The notes under the pieces are model-generated. The model saw nothing but the letters and a program-made list of their open reading frames with translations, made no database searches and was not told where the DNA came from. From contig JAKTNV010000606.1 in assembly GCA_022747635.1 (NCBI GenBank), positions 35,562-99,561 on the forward strand: a stretch of DNA of 64,000 nucleotides, written 5' to 3'. Both the position numbers and the translations under genes were made by a program. The DNA comes from Hetaerina americana (lineage: Eukaryota > Arthropoda > Insecta > Odonata > Calopterygidae). The number at the start of each line of letters is the position of its first letter. Position 1 is the stretch's first letter. Positions 11,065-23,942 of this stretch are shown here, in pieces.

Positions 11065-14000
11065 GAACCCAAAGGGAACCCAATTGGCACTTTTCATGGA
11101 AAAATGTGAAAAAATAAATTTTCTAAAATTGAAATAAATGCCTTATATACACCTCAAACATTCACTCTAAATCTGAAAATTGTTGTTTTTCGCAATATTT
11201 TTAGAAATTTGGGCTCTTTTAGTAACATTAAAACTTGCGCTGAAGCATCTTTTATGCTCATTTCTTGTCTTTCAGGATTTATTCTGGGTTTTATTTTGTT
11301 AATTTGATGAAAATGAACAACAATACACACGATGGAAACATTTTTTTTTGATTTGTGTCGAGTGAGATTTTCACCTAGAACCCAAAGGGGGGGGTATTGG
11401 CACTTTTCATGGAAAAATGTGAAAAATTAAATTTTCTAAAAATGAAATAAATGGCTTCTATACACCTCAAACATTCACTCAAAATCTGAAAATTGTTGTT
11501 TTTCGCAATATTTTTAGAAATTTTGGCTCTTTTAGTAACATTAACACTTTCGCTGAAGCATCTTTTATGCTCATTTCTTGTTTTTCACTATTTATTCTGG
11601 GTTTTATTTTGTTTATTTGATGAAAATGAACAACAATACACACAATGGAAACATTTTTGTTTGATTTGAGTCGAGTGAGATTTTCGCCTAGAACCCAAAG
11701 GGGGGGGTATTGGCACTTTTCATGGAAAAATGAGAAAAAAAAAATTTTCTAAAAATGAAATAAATGCCTTCTATACACCGCAAACATTCACTCTATAACA
11801 GAAGATTGTTGTTTTTCGCAATATTTTTAGAAATTTTGGCTCTTTAAGTAACATTAACAACCCCGCTGATGCATCTTTTATGCTCATTTCTTGTCTTTCA
11901 GGATTTATTCTGGGTTTTTTTTTGTTTATTTGATGAAAATGAAAACCAATACACACCATGGAAACATTTTTGTTTGATTTGTATCGAAGGAGATTTTCAC
12001 CTAGAACCCAAAGGGGGGGTATTGGCACTTTTCATGGAAAAATGTGAAAAATTAAATTTTCTAAAATTGAAATAAATGCCTTATATACACCTCAAACATT
12101 CACTCTAAATCTGAAAATTGTTGTTTTTCGCAATATTTTTAGAAATTTGGGCTCTTTTAGTAACATTAACACTTGCGCTGAAGCATCTTTTATGCTCATT
12201 TCTTGTCTTTCAGGATTTATTCTGGGTTTTATTTTGTTTACTAGATGAAAATGAACAACAATACACACCATGGAAACATTTTTGTTTGATTTGTGGCGAG
12301 TGAGATTCTCACCTAGAACCCAAAGGGGGGGGTATTGGCACTTTTCATGGAAAAATGTAAAAAAAACATTTTCTAAAAATGAAATAAATGCCTTCTATAC
12401 ACCTCAAACATTCACTCTGAATCTGAAAATTTTTTTTTTTCGCAATATTTTTAGAATTTTGGGCTCTTTTACTAACATTAACACTTGCGCTGAAGCATCT
12501 TTTATGCCCATTTCTTGTCATTCAGGATTTATTCTTGGTTTTGTTTTGTTTATTTGATGAAAATGAACAACAATACACACCATGGAAACATTTTTTTTTG
12601 ATTTGTGTCGAGTGAGATTTTCACCTAGAACCCAAAGGGGGGGGGTATTGGAACTTTTCATGGAAAAATGTGAAAAATTAAATTTTCTAAAAATGAAATA
12701 AATGCCTTCTAAACATCTCAAACATTCACTCTAAAACAGAAGATTGTTGTTTTTCGCAATATTTTTAGAAATTTGGGCTCTTTTAGTAACATTAACACTT
12801 GCGCTGAAGCATATTTAATGCTCATTTCTTGTCTTTCAGGATTTATTCTGGGTTTTATTTTGTTTACTAAATGAAAATGAACAACAATACACACCATGGA
12901 AACATTTTTGATTGATTTGTCCGAGTGAGATTTTCACCTAGAACCCAAAGGGGGGGGTATTGGCACTTTTCATGGATAAATGTAAAAAAAACATTTTCTA
13001 AAAATGAAATAAATGGCTTCTATACACCTCAAACATTCACTCTAAAACTGAAAATTGTTGTTTTTCGCAATATTTTTAGAAATTTTGGCTCTTTTAGTAA
13101 CATTTACACTCCCGCTGAAGCATCTTTTATGCTCATTTCTTGTCTTTCAGGATTTATTCTTGATTTTATTTTGTTTATTTGATGAAAATGAACAACAATA
13201 CACACCATGGAAACATTTTTGTTTGATTTGTGTCGAGTGAGATTTTCACCTAGAACCCAAAGGGGGGTATTGGTACTTTTCATGGAAAAATGTGAAAAAT
13301 TAAATTTTCTAAAAATGAAATAAATGGCTTCTATACACCTCAAACATTCACTCTGAATCTGAAAATTGTTGTTTTTCGCAATATTTTTAGAATTTTGGGC
13401 TCTTTTACTAACATTAACACTTGCGCTGAAGCATCTTTTATGCCCATTTCTTGTCATTCAGGATTTATTCTTGGTTTTGTTTTGTTTATTTGATGAAAAT
13501 GAACAACAATACACACCATGGAAACATTTTTTTTTGATTTGTGTCGAGTGAGATTTTCACCTAGAACCCAAAGGGGGGGGTATTGGAACTTTTCATGGAA
13601 AAATGTGAAAAATTAAATTTTCTAAAAATGAAATAAATGCCTTCTAAACATCTCAAACATTCACTCTAAAACAGAAGATTGTTGTTTTTCGCAATATTTT
13701 TAGAAATTTGGGCTCTTTTAGTAACATTAACACTTGCGCTGAAGCATCTTTTATGCTCATTTCTTGTCTTTCAGGATTTATTCTGGGTTTTATTTTGTTT
13801 ACTAGATGAAAATGAACAACAATACACACCATGGAAACATTTTTGTTTGATTTGTGGCGAGTGAGATTTTCACCTAGAACCCAAAGGGGCACTTTTCTTG
13901 GAAAAATGTGAAAAACTTATTGGCACTTTTCATGGAAAAATGTGAAAAATTAAATTTTCTAAAAATGAAATAAATGCCTTCTAAACATCTCAAACATTCA

Positions 14001-17000
14001 CTCTAAAACAGAAGATTGTTGTTTTTCGCAATATTTTTAGAAATTTGGGCTCTTTTACTAACATTAACACTTGCGCTGAAGCATCTTTTATGCTCATTTC
14101 TTGTCTTTCAGGATTTATTCTGGGTTTTATTTTGTTTACTAGATGAAAATGAACAACAATACACACCATGGAAACATTTTTGATTGATTTGTGCCGAGTG
14201 AGATTTTCACCTAGAACCCAAAGGGCACTTTTGGCACTTTAGGGTATTGGCACTTTTCATGGAAAAATGTAAAAAAAACATTTTCTAAAAATGAAATAAA
14301 TGGCTTCTATACACCTCAAACATTCACTCTAAAACTGAAAATTGTTGTTTTTCGCAATATTTTTAGAAATTTTGGCTCTTTTAGTAACATTTACACTCCC
14401 GCTGAAGCATCTTTTATGCTCATTTCTTGTCTTTCAGGATTTATTCTTGGTTTTATTTTGTTTATTTGATGAAAATGAACAACAATACACACCATGGAAA
14501 CATTTTTGTTTGATTTTTGTCGAGTGAGATTTTCACCTAGAACCTAAAGGGGGGTATTGGCACTTTTCATGGAAAAATGTGAAAAATTAAATTTTCTAAA
14601 AATGAAATAAATGGCTTCTATACACCTCAAACATTCACTCTGAATCTGAAAATTGTTGTTTTTCGCAATATTTTTAGAATTTTGGGCTCTTTTACTAACA
14701 TTAACACTTGCGCTGAAGCATCTTTTATGCCCATTTCTTGTCTTTCAGGATTTATTCTTGGTTTTGTTTTGTTTATTTGATGAAAATGAACAACAATACA
14801 CACCATGGAAACATTTTTTTTTGATTTGTGTCGAGTGAGATTTTCACCTAGAACCCAAAGAGGGGGTGAGGGGAGGGGATTGGCACATTTCATGGAAAAA
14901 TGTAAAAAAAATTAAATTTTCTAAAATTGAAATAAATGCCTTCTATACACCTCAAACATTCACTCTTAAACTGAAAATTGTTGTTTTTCGCAATATTTTT
15001 AGAATTTTGGGCTCTTTTACTAACATTAACACTTGCGCTGAAGCATCTTTTATGCTCATTTCTTGTCTTTCAGGATTTTTTCTGGGTTTTATTTTGTTTA
15101 TTTGATGAAAATGAACAACAATTCACACCATGGAAACATTTTTGTTTGATTTGTGTCGAGATAGATTTTCACCTAGAACCCAAAGAGGGGGTGAGGGGAG
15201 GGGATTGGCACATTTCATGGAAAAATGTAAAAAAAATTAAATTTTCTAAAATTGAAATAAATGCCTTCTATACACCTCAAACATTCACTCTAAATCTGAA
15301 AATTGTTGTTTTTCGCAATATTTTTAGAAATTTGGGCTCTTTTACTAACATTAACACTTGCGCTGAAGCATCTTTTATGCTCATTTCTTGTCTTTCAGGA
15401 TTTATTCTGGGTTTTATTTTGTTTACTTGATGAAAATGAACACCAATACACACCATGGAAACATTTTTGTTTGATTTGTGTCGAGTGAGATTTTCACCTA
15501 GAACCCAAAGGGGGGGGGTATTGGCACTTTTCATGGAAAAATGTAAAAAAAACATTTTCTAAAAATGAAATAAATGCCTTCTATACACCTCAAACATTCA
15601 CTCTGAATCTGAAAATTGTTGTTTTTCGCAATATTTTTAGAATTTTGGGCTCTTTTACTAACATTAACACTTGCGCTGAAGCATCTTTTATGCCCATTTC
15701 TTGTCATTCAGAATTTATTCTTGGTTTTGTTTTGTTTATTTGATGAAAATGAACAACAATACACACCATGGAAACATTTTTTTTTGATTTGTGTCGAGTG
15801 AGATTTTCACCTAGAACCCAAAGGGGGGGGTATTGGCACTTTTCATGGAAAAATATGAAAAATTAAATTTTCTAAAAATGAAATAAATGGCTTCTATACA
15901 CCTCAAACATTCACTCTTGAACAGAAGATTGCTGTTTTTCGCAATATTTTTAGAAATTTTGGCTCTTTAAGTAACATTAACATTTGCGCTGAAGCATCTT
16001 TTATGCTCATTTCTTGTCTTTCAGGATTTATTCTGGGTTTTATTTTGTTTACTTGATGAAAATGAACACCAATACACACCATGGAAACATTTTTGTTTGA
16101 TTTGTGTCGAGTGAGATTTTCATCTAGAACCCAAAGGAGGGGGTATTGGCACTTTTCATGGAAAAATGTGAAAAATTAAATTTTCTAAAAATGACATAAA
16201 TGACTTCTATACACCTCAAACATTCACTCTTAAACTGAAAATAGTTGTTTTTCGCAATATTTTTAGATATTTTGGCTCTTTTAGTAATAAAAACACTTGC
16301 GCTGAAGCATCTTTTATGCTCATTTCTTGTCTTTCAGTATTTAATGTGGGTTTTACTTTGTTTATTTGATGAAAATGAGCAACAATACACACCATGGAAA
16401 CATTTTTGTTTGATTTATGTCGAGTGAGATTTTCACCTAGAACCCAAAGGGGGGGTATCGGCACTTTTCATGGAAAAATGTGAAAAATTAAATTTTCTAA
16501 ATATGAAATAAATGCCCTCTATACACCTCAAACATTCACTCTAAAACTGAAAATTGTTGTTTTTCGCAATATTTTTAGAAATTTTGGCTCTTTTAGTAAC
16601 ATTAACACTTTCGCTGAAGCATCTTTTATGCTCATTTCTTGTCTTTCAGGATTTATTCTGGGTTTTATTTTGTTAATTTGATGAAAATGAACAACAATAC
16701 ACACAATGGAAACATTTTTGTTTGATTTGTGTCGAGTGAGATTTTCACCTAGAACCCAAAGGGGGGGGTATTGGCACTTTTCATGGAAAAATGTGAAAAA
16801 TTAAATTTTTTAAAAATGAAATAAATGGCTTCTATACACCTCAAAAATTCACTCAAAATCTGAAAATTGTTGCTTTTCGCAATATTTTTAGAAATTTTGG
16901 CTCTTTTAGTAACATTAACACTTTCGCTGAAGCATCGCCTATGCTCATTTCTTGTCTTTCACTATTGATTCTGGGTTTTATTTTGTTTATTTGATGAAAA

Positions 17001-17890
17001 TGAACAACAATACACACCATGGAAACATTTCTGTTTGATTTGTGTCGAGTGAGATTTTCGCCTAGAACCCAAAGGGGGGGGTATTGGCACTTTTCATGGA
17101 AAAATGTGAAAAATTAAATTTTCTAAAAATGAAATAAATGGCTTCTATACACCTCAAACATTCACTCTAAATCTGAAAATGGTTGTTTTTCGCAATATTT
17201 TTAGAAATTTTGGCCTTTTAAGTAACTATAACAACCCCGCTGATGCATCTTTTATGCTCATTTCTTGTCTTTCAGGATTTATTCTGGGTTTTTTTTGTTT
17301 ATTTGATGAAAATGAAAACCAATACACACCATGGAAACATTTTTGTTTGATTTGTATCGAAGGAGATTTTCACCTAGAACCCAAAGGGGGGGTATTGGCA
17401 CTTTTCATGGAAAAATGTGAAAAATTAAATTTTCTAAAATTGAAATAAATGCCTTATATACACCTCAAACATTTACTCTAAATCTGAAAATTGTTGTTTT
17501 TCGCAATATTTTTAGAAATTTGGGCTCTTTTAGTAACATTAACACTTGCGCTGGAGCATCTTTTATGCTCATTTCTTGTCTTTCAGGATTTATTCTGGGT
17601 TTTATTTTGTTTACTAGATGAAAATGAACAACAATACACACCATGGAAACATTTTTGTTTGATTTGTGGCGAGTGAGATTTTCACCTAGAACCCAAAGGG
17701 GCACTTTTCTTGGAAAAATGTGAAAAACTTATTGGCACTTTTCATGGAAAAATGTGAAAAATTAAATTTTCTAAAAATGAAATAAATGCCTTCTAAACAT
17801 CTCAAACATTCACTCTAAAACAGAAGATTGTTGTTTTTCGCCATATTTTTAGAAATTTGGGCTCTTTTAGTAACATTAACACTTGCGCTG
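11065..17890 (+). repeat. Long higher-order block, copy B (22 monomers)
   Basis: Copy B contains the same ordered series of monomer variants as copy A, with monomer lengths of 311-313 bp wherever no hinge insertion is present. It is therefore the better reference for this block. It diverges from A near 17,890, where B keeps the ordinary CATCTTTTATGC. Differences from A in the last nine monomers are few, for example GGCCTTTTAAG at about 17,212 in place of GGCTCTTTAAG. Confidence 0.93.
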
Positions 17891-17979
17891 AAGCATCTTT
17901 TATGCTCATTTCTTGTCTTTCAGGATTTATTCTGGGTTTTATTTTGTTTACTAGATGAAAATGAACAACAATACACACC

Positions 17980-19858
17980 ATGGAAACATTTTTGATTGAT
18001 TTGTGGCGAGTGAGATTTTCACCTAGAACCCAAAGGGGGGGGTATTGGCACTTTTCATGGAAAAATGTGAAAAATTAAATTTTCTAAAAATGAAATAAAT
18101 GCCTTCTATACACCTCAAACATTCACTCTGAATCTGAAAATTGTTGTTTTTCGCAATATTTTTAGAATTTTGGGCTCTTTTACTAACATTAACACTTGCG
18201 CTGAAGCATCTTTTATGCCCATTTCTTGTCATTCAGAATTTATTCTTGGTTTTGTTTTGTTTATTTGATGAAAATGAACAACAATACACACCATGGAAAC
18301 ATTTTTTTTTGATTTGTGTCGAGTGAGATTTTCACCTAGAACCCAAAGGGGGGGGTATTGGCACTTTTCATGGAAAAATGTAAAAAAAACATTTTCTAAA
18401 AATGAAATAATTGGCTTCTATACACCTCAAACATTCACTCTAAAACTGAAAATTGTTGTTTTTCGCAATATTTTTAGAAATTTTGGCTCTTTTAGTAACA
18501 TTTACACTCCCGCTGAAGCATCTTTTATGCTCATTTCTTGTCTTTCAGGATTTATTCTTGGTTTTATTTTGTTTATTTGATGAAAATGAACAACAATACA
18601 CACCATGGAAACATTTTTGTTTGATTTGTGTCGAGTGAGATTTTCACCTAGAACCCAAAGGGGGGTATTGGCACTTTTCATGGAAAAATGTGAAAAATTA
18701 AATTTTCTAAAATTGAAATAAATGCCTTATATACACCTCAAACATTTACTCTAAATCTGAAAATTGTTGTTTTTCGCAATATTTTTAGAAATTTGGGCTC
18801 TTTTAGTAACATTAACACTTGCGCTGAAGCATCTTTTATGCTCATTTCTTGTCTTTCAGGATTTATTCTGGGTTTTATTTTGTTTACTAGATGAAAATGA
18901 ACAACAATACACACCATGGAATATTTTTGTTTGATTTGTGGCGAGTGAGATTTTCACCTAGAACCCAAAAGGGGGGGGGGTATTGGCACTTTTCATGGAA
19001 AAATGTGAAAAATTAAATATTCTAAAATTGAAATAAATGCCTTATATACACCTCAAACATTTACTCTAAATCTGAAAATTGTTGTTTTTCGCAATATTTT
19101 TAGAAATTTTGGCTCTTTTAGTAACATTAACACTTGCGCTGAAGCATCTTTTATGCTCATTTCTTGTCTTTCAGGATTTACTCTGGGTTTTATTTTGTTT
19201 ACTAGATGAAAATGAACAACAATACACACCATGGAAACATTTTTGTTTGATTTGTGGCGAGTGAGATTTTCACCTAGAACCCAAAGGGGGGGGGGGTATT
19301 GGCACTTTTCATGGAAAAATGTGAAAAATTAAATTTTCTAAAAATGAAATAAATGCCTTCTAAACATCTCAAACATTCACTCTAAAACAGAAGATTGTTG
19401 TTTTTCGCAATATTTTTAGAAATTTGGGCTCTTTTAGTAACATTAACACTTGCGCTGAAGCATCTTTTATGCTCATTTCTTGTCTTTCAGGATTTATTCT
19501 GGGTTTTATTTTGTTTACTAGATGAAAATGAACAACAATACACACCATGGAAACATTTTTGATTGATTTGTGGCGAGTGAGATTTTCACCTAGAACCCAA
19601 AGGGGGGGGTATTGGCTCTTTTCATGCAAAAATGTAAAAAAAACATTTTCTAAAAATGAAATAAATGGCTTCTATACACCTCAAACATTCACTCTAAAAC
19701 TGAAAATTGTTGTTTTTCGCAATATTTTTAAAAATTTGGGCTCTTTTAGTAAGATTAACAACCCCGCTTAAGCATCTTTTATGCTCATTTCTTGTCTTTC
19801 ACTATTTATTCTGGGTTTTATTTGGTTTATTTGATGAAAATGAACAACAATACACACA
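17980..19858 (+). repeat. Mixed segment related to the 3-monomer HOR and the long block
   Basis: There are six monomers, at 17,980, 18,293, 18,605, 18,916, 19,231 and 19,547. The 18,293 unit has AACATTTACACTCCC and the 18,605 unit has CCTTATATAC with an ATGGAATATTT end. The 18,916 and 19,231 units carry long G-tracts (10-11 G). These are the same monomer types that form the regular 939-bp HOR at 28,682-31,182, but here their order is less regular. Confidence 0.8.
19547..19858 (+). repeat. Hybrid monomer with a private CATGCAAAAATG
   Basis: The left part matches the 3-monomer HOR type that starts at 29,621 (GATTGATTTGTGGCGAG, GGCTCTTTTCATG) but has CATGCAAAAATG in place of CATGGAAAAATG. From about 19,730 the sequence changes to AAAAATTTGGGC and AGTAAGATTAACAACCCC with CGCTTAAGC, which is also the right half of the monomer at 30,872. 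The only other CATGCAAAAATG I noticed is at about 44,982, 25 kb away. Confidence 0.75.
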
Positions 19859-21320
19859 ATGGAAACATTTTTGTTTGATTTGTGTCGCGTGAGATTTTCA
19901 CCTAGAACCCAAAGAGGGGGTGAGGGGAGGGGATTGGCACATTTCATGGAAAAATGTGAAATATTTAATTTTCTAAAAATGAAATAAATGCCTTCTATGC
20001 ACCTCAAACATTCACTCTTAAACTGAAAATTGTTGTTTTTCGCAATATTTTAGAATTTTGGGCTCTTTTACTAACATTAACACTTGCGCTGAAGCATCTT
20101 TTATGCTCATTTCTTGTCTTTCAGGATTTTTTCTGGGTTTTATTTTGTTTATTTGATGAAAATGAACAACAATTCACACCTTGAAAACCTTTTTGTTTGA
20201 TTTGTGTCGAGTGAGATTTTCACCTAGAACCCAAAGGGGGGGGTATTGGAACTTTTCATGGAAAAATGTAAAAAAAATTAAATTTTCTAAAATTGAAATA
20301 AATGCCTTCTATACACCTCAAACATTCACTCTGAATCTGAAAATTGTTGTTTTTCGCAATATTTTTAGAATTTTGGGCTCTTTTACTAACATTAACACTT
20401 GCGCTGAAGCATCTTTTATGCCCATTTCTTGTCATTCAGGATTTATTCTTGGTTTTGTTTTGTTTATTTGATGAAAATGAACAACAATACACACCATGGA
20501 AACATTTTTTTTTGATTTGTGTCGAGTGAGATTTTCACTTAGAACCCAAAGGGGGGGGTATTGGCACTTTTCAGGGAAAAATGGAAAAATTAAATTTTCT
20601 AAAAATGAAATAAATGCCTTCTATACACCTCAAACATTCACTCTTGAACAGAAGATTGCTGTTTTTCAAAATATTTTTAGAAATTTTGGCTCTTTAAGTA
20701 ACATTAACATTTGCGCTGAAGCATCTTTTATGCTCATTTCTTTTCTTTCAGGATTTATTCTGGGTTTTATTTTATTTACTTGATGAAAATGAACACCAAT
20801 ACACACCATGGAAACATTTTTGTTTGATTTGGGTCGAGTGAGATTTTCATCTAGAACCCAAAGGAGGGGGTATTGGCACTTTTCATGGAAAAATGTGAAA
20901 AATTAAATTTTCTAAAAATGACATAAATGACTTCTATACACCTCAAACATTCACTCTTAAACTGAAAATAGTTGTTTTTCGCAATATTTTTAGATATTTT
21001 GGCTCTTTTAGTAACATAAACACTTGCGCTGAAGCATCTTTTATGCTCATTTCTTGTCTTTCAGCATTTAATGTGGGTTTTACTTTGTTTATTTGATGAA
21101 AATGAACAACAATACACACCATTGAAACATTTTTGTTTGATTTGTGTCGAGTGAGATTTTCACCTAGAACCCAAAGGAGGGGGTAATGGCACTTTTCATG
21201 GAAAAATATGAAATATAACATTTTCTAAAAATGAAATAAATGCCTTCTATGCACCTCAAACATTCACTCTTAAACTGAAAATTGTTGTTTTTCGCAATAT
21301 TTTTAGAAATTTTGGCTCTT
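19740..21320 (+). repeat. Duplicated block D1, copy 1
   Basis: The monomers at 19,859, 20,181, 20,496, 20,808 and 21,121 correspond to those at 31,183, 31,506, 31,818, 32,130 and 32,443 (offset 11,322-11,325). Shared rarities include CACTTAGAACCC (20,537 and 31,859), TTTTTCAAAATATTT, CACCTTGAAAACC at the 20,181 landmark, and CATTTAATGTGGG. The correspondence starts in the right half of the 19,547 monomer and fades after about 21,320. Confidence 0.88.
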
Positions 21321-21433
21321 TTAGTAACATTAACACTCGCGCTGAAGCATCTTTTATGCTCATTTCTTATCTTTCAGGATTTATTCTGGGTTTTCATTTG
21401 TTTATTTGATGAAAATGAGCAACAATACACACC

Positions 21434-22681
21434 ATGGAAACATTTTTGTTTGATTTATGTCGAGTGAGATTTTCACCTAGAACCCAAAGGGGGGGTATCG
21501 GCACTTTTCATGGAAAAATGTGAAAAAAACATTTTCTAAAAATGAAATAAATGCCTTCTATGCACCTCAAACATTCACTCTAAATCTAAAAATTGTTGTT
21601 TTTCGCAATATTTTTAGAATTTTGGGCTCTTTTAGTAACATTAACAATTCGCTGAAGCATCTTTTATGCTCATTACTTGTCTTTCAGGATTTATTCTGGG
21701 TTTTATTTTGTTTACTTGATGAAAATGAACAAAAATACACACCATGGAAATATTTTTGTTTGATTTGTGTCGAGTGAGATTTTCACCTAGAACCCAAAGG
21801 GGGGGGTATTGGCACTTTTCATGGAAAAATGTAAAAAAATTAAATTTTCTAAAATTGAAATAAATGCCTTCTATACACCTCAAACATTCACTCTTAAACA
21901 GAAGATTGTGGTTTTTCGCAATATTTTTAGAAATTTGGGCTCTTTTAGTAACATTAACAACCCCGCTGAAGCATCTTTAATGCTCATTTCTTGTCTTTCA
22001 GGATTTATTCTGGGTTTTATTTTGTTTACTTGATGAAAATGAACAACAATACACACCATGGAAACATTTTTGTTTGATTTGTGTCGAGTGAGATTTTCAC
22101 CTAGAACCCAAAGGGGGGGGTATTGGCACTTTTTATGGAAAAATGAAAAAAAATTAAATTTTCTAATATTGAAATAAATGCCATCTATACACCTCAAACA
22201 TTCACTCTAAAACAGAAGATTGTTGTTTTTCGCAATATTTTTAGAAATAGGGGCTCTTTTAGTAACATTAACAACCCGCTGATGCATCTTTTATGCTCAT
22301 TTCTTGTCTTTCAGGATTTATTCTGGGTTTTTTTTTGTTTATTTGATGAAAATGAAAACCAATACACACCATGGAAACATTTTTGTTTGATTTGTGTCGA
22401 GTGAGATTTTCGCCTAGAACCCAAAGGGGGGGGTATTGGCACTTTTCATGGAAAAATGAGAAAAAAAAAATTTTCTAAAAATGAAATAAATGCCTTTTAT
22501 ACACCGCAAACATTCACTCTATAACAGAAGATTGTTGTTTTTCGCAATATTTTTAGAAATTTTGGCTCTTTAAGTAACATTTAAACCCCGCTGATGCATC
22601 TTTTATGCTCATTTCTTGTCTTTCTGGATTTATTCTGGGTTTTTTTTGTTTATTTGATGAAAATGAAAACCAATACACACC
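21434..22681 (+). repeat. Four monomers, three of them absent from the second copy
   Basis: The landmarks here are 21,434, 21,744, 22,058 and 22,371. In the later copy of this region a single monomer (32,756-33,066) bridges the same two flanking blocks, so the copies differ by 937 bp, which is three monomers. The 21,434 unit has AACAATTCGCTG with two bases missing, and the 22,371 unit reads AACATTTAAACCCCGC. Both look like private mutations. Confidence 0.8.
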
Positions 22682-23942
22682 ATGGAAACATTTTTGTTTG
22701 ATTTGTATCGAAGGAGATTTTCACCTAGAACCCAAAGGGAACCCAATTGGCACTTTTCATGGAAAAATGTGAAAAAATAAATTTTCTAAAATTGAAATAA
22801 ATGCCTTATATACACCTCAAACATTCACTCTAAATCTGAAAATTGTTGTTTTTCGCAATATTTTTAGAAATTTGGGCTCTTTTAGTAACATTAACACTTG
22901 CGCTGAAGCATCTTTTATGCTCATTTCTTGTCTTTCAGGATTTATTCTGGGTTTTATTTTGTTTACTAGATGAAAATGAAAACAATACACACCATGGAAA
23001 CATTTTTGTTTGATTTGTGTCGAGTGAGATTTTCACCTAGAACCCAAAGGGGGGGGTATTGGCACTTTTCATGGAAAAATGTGAAAAATTAAATTTTCTA
23101 AAAATGAAATAAATGGCTTCTATACACCTCAAACATTCACTCTAAATCTGAAAATTGTTGTTTTTCGCAATATTTTTAGAAATTTGGGCTCTTTTAGTAA
23201 CATTAACACTTTCGCTGAAGCATCTTTTATGCTCATTTCTTGTCTTTCACTATTTATTCTGGGTTTTATTTTGTTTATTTGATGAAAATTAACAACAATA
23301 CACACCATGGAAACATTTTTGTTTGATTTGTGTCGCGTGAGATTTTCACCTAGAACCCAAAGAGGGGGTGAGGGGAGGGGATTGGCACATTTCATGGAAA
23401 AATGTGAAATATTACATTTTCTAAAAATGAAATAAATGCCTTCTATACACCTCAAACATTCACTCTTGAACAGAAGATTGCTGTTTTTCGCAATATTTTT
23501 AGAAATTTTGGCCCTTTAAATAACATTAACATTTGCGCTGAAGCATCTTTTTTGTTCATTTCTTGTCTTTCAGGATTTATTCTGGGTTTTATTTTGTTTA
23601 CTTGATGAAAATGAACACCAATACACACCATGGAAACATTTTTGTTTGATTTGTGTCGAGTGAGATTTTCATCTAGAACCCAAAGGGGGGGTTATTGGCA
23701 CTTTTCATGGAAAAATGTGAAAAATTAAATTTTCTAAAAATGACATAAATGACTTCTATACACCTCAAACATTCACTCTAAAACTGAAAATAGTTGTTAT
23801 TCGCAATATTTTTAGATATTTTGGCTCTTTTAGTAACATTAACACTTGCGCTGAAGCATCTTTTATGCTCATTTCTTGTCTTTCAGTATTTAATGTGGGT
23901 TTTACTTTGTTTATTTGATAAAAATGAACAACAATTCACACC
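22682..23942 (+). repeat. Duplicated block D2, copy 1
   Basis: Landmarks 22,682, 22,994, 23,307 and 23,630 match 33,067, 33,379, 33,692 and 34,015 at a constant offset of 10,385. Shared features include the GGGAACCCAATTGG hinge, AAAATGAAAACAATACAC, AAAATTAACAACAATAC and the G-rich hinge. Correspondence weakens in the 23,630 monomer, which ends in GTTTACTTGATG here but GTTTATTTGATG in the second copy. Confidence 0.87.

Noticed and set aside
14978..15430. A 150-residue forward reading frame, the longest in the window, and the similar 133-residue frames at 7,758-8,159 and 34,327-34,728
   Set aside because: Each is made by fusing the recurring repeat-derived peptide frames across a monomer boundary after an indel or a lost stop. 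Composition is skewed to F, L and I from T-rich DNA. There is no domain, and the equivalent frame is broken in nearly every other monomer.
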